The position numbers and the translations under genes were made by a program. A DNA stretch of 6,939 nt from Hyphomicrobiales bacterium (lineage in GTDB: Bacteria > Pseudomonadota > Alphaproteobacteria > Rhizobiales > OSC116). The stretch's first letter is position 1. Each line of letters starts with the position of its first letter. Positions 1 through 5,051 of the stretch are shown here, one piece after another. Under the pieces are notes generated by a model. It worked only from the letters and a program-made list of their open reading frames with translations, was not told the origin of the DNA and did no database searches. The DNA lies in the NCBI GenBank assembly GCA_013214985.1, contig JABSRY010000123.1, forward strand, positions 1 to 6,939, given 5' to 3'.

Positions 1-369
1 GAAGAAGCCTGCGTCTTTCGGCATGTTGTACAAAGTTCCTTAGATGAAGCAGGGATTTCTTGGGAGATGGCAGTGGAAAGCGGAGACCCCCGGGCCATCG
101 AGGTAAGTATCAGCGCTGATCTGGCGATCTTTGCTGGCCTTAGAGGTAGCAACCAAAGTTTGTGGGATGAAATTGATCATGGTGGCAGTTTACCTAACTT
201 ACCGGAGTTTAAGGTTAACATGTATGTAGCACCGGAAGCTCATGCGCCTCTGGCACATAAATTAGCTGAGGTTGTTTTAAGCGTCTATTGTAAAACACAC
301 CTTAGTATTGTTGATAATCTTACTTCCGAGACGATAAATGTTCCAACAGAAGTATCAAACTTACGATAG
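1..369 (+). CDS. LysR-type transcriptional regulator, C-terminal part (5' end outside window)
   Basis: The reading frame is open from base 1 to the TAG at 367-369, giving 122 residues with no start codon needed. The segments DEAGISWEMAVESG, SADLAIFAGLRG, DHGGSLPNLPEFKVNMYV and PLAHKLAEVV match the order and wording of the C-terminal half of the periplasmic-binding-like effector domain of LysR regulators. The usual family length is about 300 residues, so roughly the last 40 percent is visible. The N-terminal helix-turn-helix domain would lie to the left. LTTRs bind DNA as tetramers and respond to a small-molecule inducer; the target and inducer cannot be told from this part. An in-frame ATG at 67 exists but is internal to the domain and not the start. 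Family assignment is firm; whether the complete gene is intact is unknown. Confidence 0.85.
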   Translation, partial: EEACVFRHVVQSSLDEAGISWEMAVESGDPRAIEVSISADLAIFAGLRGSNQSLWDEIDHGGSLPNLPEFKVNMYVAPEAHAPLAHKLAEVVLSVYCKTHLSIVDNLTSETINVPTEVSNLR

Positions 370-748
370 AAACCAGCTAGGTTTAGGGTTCGTAATTTTG
401 TTCTTTTTGATCCGGTTGTATAGATTTCCAGGGTATCCAGTCCATCAGCTTTGGGCCAATTAGGCCAAATAGGTGGGACACTTTTGCATGCCAATTCACA
501 TTGTACGCGAAGTGAAACATGTCATATATTTTTTGTATTATCAAACCTTCGTTTGATGAGGCAGAATTTGAGGTTAACTCATTTTGTGGAAAACCCTCAT
601 CTTTACAGTCTTACTTTACCGCCTTATAAAACTATATCTTATAAACCCGTTAATACGCTATAAAAATAAGACAGTATAAAAAAACTTATCATAAGATTTA
701 GCACTCAGGCCGATTAGCCGTCTGTAAGTTTTGTCTGGTGCCAAATTC
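370..748. other. 379 bp region without a convincing gene
   Basis: This lies between the LysR stop and the doc stop. A short inverted repeat at 370-384 (AAACC and GGTTT arms) follows the LysR gene, but no T-run follows directly, so it is a poor terminator. The right half is very AT-rich, with four TATAAA words at 625, 640, 659 and 675. A minus-strand frame is open from about 610 to a stop at 383-385 (75 codons; ATG at 520) but has no recognisable family. It may be a decayed gene end or chance. Nothing here is a clear RNA gene or mobile-element end. Confidence 0.5.
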
Positions 749-1156
749 TTATTTTCCTTTACCTTTGTGAATAGGTCTAGAATTATCTTTAAGAATCTTT
801 GCAACGTCTTCACGTGATACTTTGCCTTGTCCGAGTTCTACCATCATATCAGCATATTCACTACCATTAGATTGGTTAAGATGATAACCATTTATTGTAA
901 GAAAAATATCAGCGGCTTGGAAAGCTGTGCGCTTATTTCCATCAATAAAAGCGTGATTGCGAGAAATACCTTCTGCATATCCTGCGGCAAGTTGAAATGT
1001 ATCTGTTTCACCATAGGCATATTGATTTTGAGGTCTTGCTAAAGCAGATTGAAGCAGGCCGATATCCTTCAATCCATGAGAACCGCCGCCTTTATTAATT
1101 ACAGATTTTTGAATTAATTCTATCACTTTTTGTGATAGCCATCTTGGGTCAGTCAT
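749..1156 (-). CDS. doc: Doc family toxin (death-on-curing, Fic fold)
   Basis: The 135-residue protein has the Fic/Doc core motif at residues 68-77, H-A-F-I-D-G-N-K-R-T, followed by AFQAAD. Phage P1 Doc is 126 residues and reads HIFNDANKRT at this place. The second glycine-arginine part of true Fic AMP-transferases is replaced by the K-R-T form typical of Doc. Doc proteins phosphorylate elongation factor Tu and stop translation; that activity is inferred from the family. The N-terminal helices with KGGGSHGLKDIGLLQSALARP also fit Doc. The start is ATG at 1156, overlapping the stop of the upstream antitoxin by four bases (ATGA), which implies translational coupling. The C-terminus is basic (HKGKGK). 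The catalytic histidine is present, so the toxin looks active and would need its antitoxin. Confidence 0.9.
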   Translation of the reverse strand: MTDPRWLSQKVIELIQKSVINKGGGSHGLKDIGLLQSALARPQNQYAYGETDTFQLAAGYAEGISRNHAFIDGNKRTAFQAADIFLTINGYHLNQSNGSEYADMMVELGQGKVSREDVAKILKDNSRPIHKGKGK

Positions 1157-1389
1157 CGATTAGCAAGTTCAATGATAGTGTCGCGGTGATATTCAACGCG
1201 AGAGTCAATGAGTTCCTCCATATCAATTGTTTCATCTTCGTTTGTTTGTGTTATACGACGGTATTCTTCGGCAGACATAAGCACAAGGCGGTCACGTTGA
1301 TGACTTGTGATAATGACGGGCTTGGACATGGCGGCATCACTGAATGTGCCTATATTGTTTTTAAATTCTGTTGCAGTAACTCTTGTCAT
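1153..1389 (-). CDS. phd: Phd/YefM family antitoxin
   Basis: The 78-residue protein starts TRVTATEFKNNIGTFSDAA, the typical Phd/YefM N-terminal DNA-binding fold, followed by PVIITSHQRDRLVLMSAEEYRRI, the second hallmark segment. The C-terminal third (about residues 48-78) is charged and should be the flexible part that wraps the Doc toxin. The ATG at 1389 has an AAAGGA ribosome site six bases upstream. The gene is first in the operon, as in P1 phd-doc, and its stop overlaps the doc start by four bases. Phd binds its own promoter and represses, with Doc as a conditional corepressor. The palindromes at 1421-1445 suit that role. Partner assignment to the adjacent Doc is firm by context. Confidence 0.9.
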   Translation of the reverse strand: MTRVTATEFKNNIGTFSDAAMSKPVIITSHQRDRLVLMSAEEYRRITQTNEDETIDMEELIDSRVEYHRDTIIELANR

Positions 1390-1395
1390 GGTAAT

Positions 1396-1401
1396 TCCTT
1401 T
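1396..1401 (-). promoter_or_regulatory. Ribosome binding site of phd
   Basis: Read on the minus strand this is AAAGGA, with six bases to the ATG at 1389. It supports that start rather than a shorter one. Confidence 0.6.
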
Positions 1402-1411
1402 CGTTACAGCT

Positions 1412-1441
1412 ATTATATAGCCATAATGTCCATTATGTCCA
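1412..1441 (-). promoter_or_regulatory. Promoter of the phd-doc operon
   Basis: On the minus strand a perfect TATAAT (-10) occupies 1417-1412 and TGGACA (-35, five of six consensus bases) occupies 1441-1436, with an 18-base spacer. The expected start of transcription near 1405 leaves a short leader before the ATG at 1389. The spacer and -35 box are covered by overlapping palindromes, so a bound repressor would block RNA polymerase. Confidence 0.65.
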
Positions 1442-1445
1442 TAAT
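1421..1445. promoter_or_regulatory. Probable Phd operator: two overlapping perfect palindromes
   Basis: Two 14-base palindromes overlap here: ATAATG-TC-CATTAT at 1423-1436 and ATTATG-TC-CATAAT at 1432-1445. They share the middle half-site and lie on the promoter spacer and -35 box of phd-doc. Phage P1 phd-doc also has tandem short palindromic operators. Binding by this Phd is inferred from position and symmetry. Confidence 0.65.
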
Positions 1446-1614
1446 TAAGTTTGTTAAATATAAATTCTGTTATTTACATTGATATTTTGGGTGTGCCATG
1501 ACGTAAAACTGATCATTAGCAAATAACCGACCCATAATGTGCGTATTAATCCAGCAAATATTGTTCATTCAAAAAGATCATTTAGAGTATACCCATAATA
1601 TCTGATTATACCTA

Positions 1615-1643
1615 TTGACATTGTACATACAAACGTACATACT
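1615..1643 (+). promoter_or_regulatory. Promoter of the brnT-brnA operon
   Basis: A perfect -35 TTGACA sits at 1615-1620, followed by a 17-base spacer and CATACT (four of six consensus bases) at 1638-1643. Transcription would start around 1650, which is the brnT start codon itself. The repeat of GTACATAC lies inside the spacer and -10 region. Confidence 0.55.
1622..1642 (+). promoter_or_regulatory. Probable BrnA operator: direct repeat in the brnT promoter
   Basis: The octamer GTACATAC occurs twice, at 1623-1630 and 1635-1642, 12 bases apart. Each copy contains the palindromic core GTAC. Ribbon-helix-helix repressors often bind short repeated half-sites one DNA turn apart, and BrnA-type antitoxins repress their own operon. 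The binding is inferred. Confidence 0.5.
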
Positions 1644-1649
1644 TTAAAT

Positions 1650-1958
1650 ATGAAAATTAAGGGTATTTACTGGGACGATGGCAATATTAGTCATTGTCAA
1701 AAACACGGAGTGAGTATCGCGGAAATTGAATATGTTTTGCATAGAGTGGAATTTCGTATTCCTGACCCTTTTCCGAATGAACCACGCTACAGAACAGCAG
1801 GAGAAACGGCCGAAGGGCGATATGTATTTATTGTTTACATGGAATATACCAAAGACGATGAGATGTATTTGCGCCCGATTAGCACCCGTTATATGCATAG
1901 AAAGGAGATAAAAAAATATGAGCAATTCAAAAAAACCATGGACAAGTCTACCAACTGA
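1650..1958 (+). CDS. brnT: BrnT family ribonuclease toxin (DUF497)
   Basis: The 102-residue protein has the BrnT layout: YWDDGNISHCQKHGVS near the N-terminus (family pattern WD..K...N...HGVSF), then a DPFPNEPRYRTAGETAEGRYVFIVYMEY strand region given here in short form by its ends, and finally PISTRYMHRKEIKKYE, matching the family's I.ARRA...E...YE end. BrnT has a RelE-like fold and is an RNase that cleaves RNA and halts translation. The gene stands before its antitoxin, the usual BrnT-BrnA order. The stop at 1956-1958 lies 41 bases inside the antitoxin gene, so the two are tightly coupled. No Shine-Dalgarno sequence precedes the ATG at 1650, and the promoter -10 ends only six bases before it, which suggests a leaderless message. 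Confidence 0.85.
   Translation: MKIKGIYWDDGNISHCQKHGVSIAEIEYVLHRVEFRIPDPFPNEPRYRTAGETAEGRYVFIVYMEYTKDDEMYLRPISTRYMHRKEIKKYEQFKKTMDKSTN
1901..1907 (+). promoter_or_regulatory. Ribosome binding site of the antitoxin gene
   Basis: AAAGGAG lies inside the end of brnT, ten bases before the ATG at 1918. It is much stronger than anything before brnT. This would favour antitoxin over toxin synthesis from one message. Confidence 0.65.
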
Positions 1959-2184
1959 CAAAGCCGCGCGGCAATTTGTTGATGAAGCTGATTTAACACA
2001 GTTTGATTGGAGCGTTGCAGAGCCTGTCAAATATGAATTTGAAGATAAATCTGCCCGTGTCACTATGCGCTTACCAGAAAGCCAACTTGACAATATCAAG
2101 GCGGAAGCTAAAAAACGAGGTATAAAATATCAACGTTTTATGCGTGAGCTTATGGAACGCGGAATGCAGTCTTTAAGACCTTAA
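1918..2184 (+). CDS. brnA: BrnA-like / CopG-type ribbon-helix-helix antitoxin
   Basis: The protein has 88 residues. The N-terminal half (SLPTDKAARQFVDEADLTQF, then DWSVAEPVKYEFE) matches the antitoxin segment found next to DUF497 toxins, which usually reads D.EA..FV..ADL..YD. The C-terminal half from about residue 46, SARVTMRLPESQLDNIKAEA and onward to YQRFMRELMERGM, is a ribbon-helix-helix: one strand then two helices. Such proteins dimerise, bind the operon promoter and neutralise BrnT. The start at 1918 has a strong ribosome site and lies 41 bases inside brnT. The repeat at 1622-1642 is its probable target. The pairing with BrnT is clear from family and overlap. Confidence 0.85.
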   Translation: MSNSKKPWTSLPTDKAARQFVDEADLTQFDWSVAEPVKYEFEDKSARVTMRLPESQLDNIKAEAKKRGIKYQRFMRELMERGMQSLRP

Positions 2185-2189
2185 AGTCT
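2168..2189 (+). terminator. Weak hairpin at the end of the antitoxin gene
   Basis: Arms CTTTAAG (2171-2177) and CTTAAAG (2180-2186) are perfect complements, and two further pairs flank a T-T mismatch. The stop codon lies in the right arm. The stem is AT-rich and only TCTTTGG follows, so termination would be inefficient. Confidence 0.3.
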
Positions 2190-2207
2190 TTGGACCCTAA
2201 TTAACGC

Positions 2208-2221
2208 GGTTCTGTCGCAAA
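2208..2221 (+). repeat. Left terminal inverted repeat of the IS6 element
   Basis: GGTTCTGTCGCAAA, identical to the sequences at 6425-6438 and 6562-6575 and complementary to 3023-3036. Confidence 0.95.
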
Positions 2222-2261
2222 CTGCTAATGCAGACGAGGTCGCCCCTCTTGTTAGACACAG

Positions 2262-2945
2262 TTATTCAGCGAGTGCAGCAAATTGTTGGAAAGCGGTTTT
2301 ACCAGTGGTTCCAAATTGTTGTTTGCGGATCATATGTGCAACCTCAATTCCCTCCAGTGTAGCAGAAGCTGAGTGGAACGCTTTAAAACCCATCATTTGC
2401 TTGGTCAGCTTTTTAATGAACCTGTGGTCTTGCTCAATAATATTGTTCAGATATTTAACCTGCAAAATATCAATTAGCCAGAACCAGCCGTTGATAATTA
2501 ACTGGCAATTTATATTATATAATCCAGCGAAATTTGCCCCACTTTTATCGATTACTACTCTATCAGGGAAGCCATTCGTTTGAATAGTTTTGTTGAAAAA
2601 GCTAGTTGCAGCATCTTTATCGCGGTTCACAGACAGCATAAAATCTAGGGTTTTACCGTGTTTATCGACGGCACGATAATAATATGTCCACTTGCCTTTT
2701 ACCTTAATATAGGTTTCGTCCATGCGCCAAGATGTGCTGGTGCCAGACTTCCGACGCTGTGCTTGACCGGAAATTAAAGGGGAATATTTTATAACCCATC
2801 GGTTCAGGGTTGCATGATCCACAGTAACGCCTCGCTCCGCCATAATTTCTTCCAGATCACGATAGGAAACCGCATAGCGAACATAAAAGAATACCGCATA
2901 TAAAATGGCGTCTTTAGGGAAATGACTGCCTGAAAATGATATCAT
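2262..2945 (-). CDS. IS6-family DDE transposase, intact
   Basis: The 227-residue protein begins MISFSGSHFPKDAILYAV, the standard IS6-family N-terminus, and has the expected length of about 230. The catalytic triad is complete: D76 in WRMDETYIKVKGKW, D133 in VIDKSGAN, and E171 in NNIIEQDHR, with the family lysine K178 seven residues after the glutamate. The helix-turn-helix-like stretch SYRDLEEIMAERGVTVDHAT lies before the catalytic core. IS6 transposases move by replicative cointegrate formation or conservative insertion next to an existing copy. ATG at 2945 is chosen because it matches the family start exactly. No frameshift or missing residue is seen, so this copy could be active and could act on the related ends at 6425 and 6562. 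Confidence 0.95.
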   Translation of the reverse strand: MISFSGSHFPKDAILYAVFFYVRYAVSYRDLEEIMAERGVTVDHATLNRWVIKYSPLISGQAQRRKSGTSTSWRMDETYIKVKGKWTYYYRAVDKHGKTLDFMLSVNRDKDAATSFFNKTIQTNGFPDRVVIDKSGANFAGLYNINCQLIINGWFWLIDILQVKYLNNIIEQDHRFIKKLTKQMMGFKAFHSASATLEGIEVAHMIRKQQFGTTGKTAFQQFAALAE

Positions 2946-2963
2946 CGAGGTAACCTATATATG

Positions 2964-2991
2964 TTGCTTGTTTTTAACAGGTTTATAGAGT
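2964..2991 (+). promoter_or_regulatory. Outward promoter-like sequence in the right end of the IS6 element
   Basis: TTGCTT (2964-2969), 16 bases, then TAGAGT (2986-2991; four of six -10 bases), pointing out of the element into the hydrolase remnant. The same arrangement with a better -10 occurs in the related end near tadG. Function is inferred. Confidence 0.35.
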
Positions 2992-3022
2992 CAGATAAAA
3001 ATATCAATAAAAACCTAAAATC

Positions 3023-3036
3023 TTTGCGACAGAACC
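3023..3036 (-). repeat. Right terminal inverted repeat of the IS6 element
   Basis: Exact complement of 2208-2221; it marks the junction with the interrupted hydrolase gene at 3037. Confidence 0.95.
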
Positions 3037-3662
3037 GTATATTGTGGTTGCATGGCGGTGGGTTTATAATGGGGCAAGCCGAAGATGATTGGTTTGGCCC
3101 ATTATTTGCTGAATTATCGAATGTTACCGTGGTTAGCGTTGAATATAGACTTGCACCAGAACATGTTTTTCCTGCTGCGCTAAATGACACGATTGCGGCG
3201 CTCGGTTGGGTATTTGATAATGTTAATATGCTTAATATTGATAAAAATAAAATATCGATTGGTGGCGCGAGTGCGGGGGCAGGATTAGCGGCTTCGGCAG
3301 CATTACTTAACCGAGATAAAACTAAACACCCACTTGAATTTCAATTGTTACTTTACCCAATGTTAGATAATTTACACGATACAGAATCTGGGCGGATTGT
3401 TAATCATCCTGTGTGGAATAGGCAAACCTCGTTAAACGCATGGGATATGTATTTAGGCAAAGACCATAGCAAGCCTGTTTCGTCCTATGCATCGGCGAGT
3501 AGAGCAAAAAATTTAGACAATTTACCAGCCGCCTATATCTATGTTGGCGATGTTGACCTGTTTTATGATGAAAATTTTGAATATTATCGACGTCTAATAA
3601 AAGATGGTACGGTTGCCGAGATTTTCGCCTATAAGGGCATGATACCACGGCGTTTTCATTAA
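3037..3662 (+). pseudogene. HSL-type alpha/beta hydrolase (esterase), truncated at both ends
   Basis: The frame runs from an ATG inside the IS (2961) to the TAA at 3660-3662. The first 26 residues come from the IS end; homology starts at ILWLHGGGF. Numbering from that ATG: the oxyanion motif HGGGF is 31-35, YRLAPE 62-67, the nucleophile S104 lies in G-A-S-A-G, and the acid is D199 in VGDVDLFYDEN. The order and motifs are those of the hormone-sensitive-lipase (fold-3) family of carboxylesterases, usually about 300 residues. The N-terminal cap is gone. At the 3' end KGMI should be followed by HGF with the catalytic histidine; here it reads PRRFH and stops. Removing one base at 3645-3646 would give KGMIHGVFINKY, still lacking the last helix. 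The enzyme is therefore almost certainly inactive. Substrate unknown. Confidence 0.8.
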
Positions 3663-3847
3663 CAAATATTAACCTTTAATATTGATATTTGCATACAAAA
3701 AATCGAAAATTGCTCAGTAAATCGCAAATTTTATTGCCTAAAACTTGATTTTAGGTAGCCAAAGAGTATTAGTGCAAAATATATTGCAACATTACACCAG
3801 AATAAAGTTAATTATTATGGTTAATATTTGTTAATGAAAACGCCGTG
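3646..3847. repeat. 202 bp unit bounded by perfect 29 bp inverted repeats
   Basis: 3646-3674 and 3819-3847 are exact reverse complements over 29 bases; the left arm begins CACGGCGTTTTCATTAAC and the right arm ends in GCCGTG. The 144 bp between them is AT-rich and non-coding. It includes a small hairpin with arms CCTAAAA (3737-3743) and TTTTAGG (3749-3755). The unit fills the gap between the convergent hydrolase remnant and the tad operon. It could be a MITE-like non-autonomous element or a large bidirectional stem. The flanks GATAC and CTGCA show no target duplication, so a transposon origin is not proven. Confidence 0.7.
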
Positions 3848-3854
3848 CTGCAAC

Positions 3855-3870
3855 ATCCATGCAACAACGC
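3855..3870 (-). repeat. Orphan IS5-type terminal sequence
   Basis: Read on the minus strand this is GCGTTGTTGCATGGAT, identical over 16 bases to the IS5-family end at 6671-6686. After these 16 bases the two sequences part. It abuts the 202 bp inverted-repeat unit on one side and lies five bases beyond the stop of the last tad gene on the other. It may be a relic end of a lost IS5-family copy. Confidence 0.5.
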
Positions 3871-3875
3871 TCTTC

Positions 3876-4463
3876 TTAATCATCTTCATAGGGAATTTTA
3901 TGGACAAAACGTGGACGCCTAACTGCATGGCGTTCAAAATGAAAGTCACCAGTTGTGGAGGAAAATATAATGGGTTTGTAAGTTCCAGTCATAATGACCA
4001 GAATTATTGTTTCGCTTTCAGCAAGCACAGGTAGCTTGAAGTTAACAAGGTCTTTATCAGTTAACTCCTCGCTCTTTCTGCTAGCCTCACTCCAGTCAAT
4101 GGTAAGGGTCGTGTCATCGTCTGGATCTAACTCATTCTCTATGCTAGCAATGATGACTGTAAAGTCATCCATTTTACTATACTTATTTGCGAGTGCTCTC
4201 GCAGATGCTATCATTAGATCACGCTTGCCATCGTCCATCCTAATTTGCCGTGATATCAGATCACTTATTGTTGCCACGGTATTGCCATAAGTGGTCCAAC
4301 CTCTAATACCGTCAAATACCGATATCGAGCCAATCATCAACAACAACAGAAATGGAACTACAAGAGCAAATTCTATAGCCGCCACGCCAACCGCATCACG
4401 CCTAAACGCCTTCAAACAGTTCGCAAACTTAATATTCCACGCAAGATGTTTAATGCTAATCAA
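3876..4463 (-). CDS. TadE/TadF-like minor pseudopilin
   Basis: The 195-residue protein has a short basic N-terminus (to RRDAVG) and then one hydrophobic helix, VAAIEFALVVPFLLLLMIGS. Residues G26-VAAI-E31 form a type IV prepilin-like processing site with glutamate at +5 of the mature chain, as in TadE and TadF, which are cut by the TadV peptidase. The rest would be periplasmic; the region around residues 100-150 is acidic (ELDPDDD). The start is a TTG at 4463 with GGGAGG at 4480-4475, eleven bases upstream; no ATG occurs in a suitable place. It is the last gene of the operon, 18 bases after tadE. Assignment to the TadE-like domain family is good; whether it plays the TadF role cannot be decided. 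Confidence 0.75.
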   Translation of the reverse strand: MISIKHLAWNIKFANCLKAFRRDAVGVAAIEFALVVPFLLLLMIGSISVFDGIRGWTTYGNTVATISDLISRQIRMDDGKRDLMIASARALANKYSKMDDFTVIIASIENELDPDDDTTLTIDWSEASRKSEELTDKDLVNFKLPVLAESETIILVIMTGTYKPIIFSSTTGDFHFERHAVRRPRFVHKIPYEDD

Positions 4464-4474
4464 AAAATTCCAAA

Positions 4475-4480
4475 CCTCCC
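4475..4480 (-). promoter_or_regulatory. Ribosome binding site for the second TadE-like gene
   Basis: GGGAGG on the minus strand, directly after the tadE stop at 4482 and eleven bases before the TTG at 4463. It supports the TTG as the true start. Confidence 0.6.
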
Positions 4481-4481
4481 G

Positions 4482-5051
4482 TTAAAAGGGTTCATTGACG
4501 AAGGCTGTTGTTGCTACTATCGCATACCGGTTTGCATCGGTCTTGGGCAATTGAAGACCCAAACCGAGGCCCGGCACCAATATATTAGTCATAAGACACA
4601 CACGCATAAACATTACATTAACTCCAACACCTCCATTGAAGGAGATTATCGGATTAATATTCTCTCCCTGAGAGTCCTGACAAACTACATTTTTGTCGGG
4701 AAAATCAGTAAGATCTTCGACAATAACCAACTCTATATGTAAATCCTTCGTACAATTTTTTCCTCCTATTACCACATTGTCACACAGTAGTTTTTCTATA
4801 TCTTCATAGGTAACGACCCCTCTGTTTGCGGCGCCGATATAGATTTGTTTAGCCACTTTTGAGACTGCATAGTCAAGCATGGCAACTTTGCTGAAAAGAT
4901 ACCCAGCTTCAAATATTGAAAAAAATAGGGTGAAGAAAACTGGAGCCAATATTGCAAACTCAACAGCGGTCGCACCCTTCTTATCTCGCTGAAACGCACG
5001 CAGCATATTTTTTAAAGACTGGAGGAGAAAACCCCAACCCCAGCCGCTCAT
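4482..5051 (-). CDS. tadE: TadE family minor pseudopilin
   Basis: The 189-residue protein contains RDKKGATAVEFAILAPVFF, the TadE domain signature. G26 is followed by ATAV and E31, the prepilin-like cleavage site with glutamate at +5, then a hydrophobic segment to about residue 48. The C-terminus RYAIVATTAFVNEPF is the usual TadE ending. Four cysteines (in LLCDN, KNCTK, VVCQD and RVCLM) could pair in the periplasm. TadE is a minor component needed for assembly of Flp pili by the Tad secretion system at the inner membrane. The ATG at 5051 overlaps the tadG stop by four bases (ATGA), so translation is coupled. None of the ATPase, secretin or Flp pilin genes lies in this window. Confidence 0.85.
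   Translation of the reverse strand: MSGWGWGFLLQSLKNMLRAFQRDKKGATAVEFAILAPVFFTLFFSIFEAGYLFSKVAMLDYAVSKVAKQIYIGAANRGVVTYEDIEKLLCDNVVIGGKNCTKDLHIELVIVEDLTDFPDKNVVCQDSQGENINPIISFNGGVGVNVMFMRVCLMTNILVPGLGLGLQLPKTDANRYAIVATTAFVNEPF

Larger units (their letters stand above)
2208..3036 (-). mobile_element. Complete IS6-family insertion sequence, 829 bp
   Basis: The element is bounded by perfect 14-base inverted repeats: GGTTCTGTCGCAAA at 2208-2221 and its complement at 3023-3036. The sequence and the size (about 0.8 kb) are typical of the IS6 family. It carries one intact transposase on the minus strand. A small hairpin CTGC-TAAT-GCAG lies just inside the left end at 2222-2233. The flanking octamers ATTAACGC (2200-2207) and GTATATTG (3037-3044) differ, so there is no target duplication; this points to recombination or adjacent deletion after insertion. 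The right end cuts into a hydrolase gene. Confidence 0.95.

Noticed and set aside
451..663. Plus-strand frame of 70 codons
   Set aside because: No ribosome site, no family likeness, and low-complexity content; it overlaps a somewhat better minus-strand frame.
625..680. Four TATAAA words spaced 15-19 bases, as in an iteron-like array
   Set aside because: Only the TATAAA core repeats and the surrounding bases differ; this is expected in DNA this rich in A and T.
1132..1482. Plus-strand frame of 116 codons opposite phd and doc
   Set aside because: It is antisense to two well-recognised genes and is rich in cysteine and isoleucine as expected of a shadow frame.
1644..2099. Minus-strand frame of 151 codons opposite brnT and brnA
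   Set aside because: Antisense to two recognised TA genes that have proper starts and a ribosome site before the antitoxin.
3737..3757. Hairpin as a rho-independent terminator between the convergent genes
   Set aside because: The stem is AT-rich with only two G-C pairs and no T-run follows on either strand.
3748..3757. Ten bases (GATTTTAGGT) shared between the 202 bp unit and the IS6 end at 6440-6449
   Set aside because: The match does not extend and AT-rich ten-base matches are expected by chance.
3819..3835. TTAA words near the right inverted repeat resembling a CtrA box
   Set aside because: The TTAA pairs are six and nine bases apart, not the seven of the CtrA consensus, and the region is simply AT-rich.
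3828..4034. Plus-strand frame beginning in the right inverted repeat
   Set aside because: It runs antisense through the end of the TadE-like gene and has no recognisable content.
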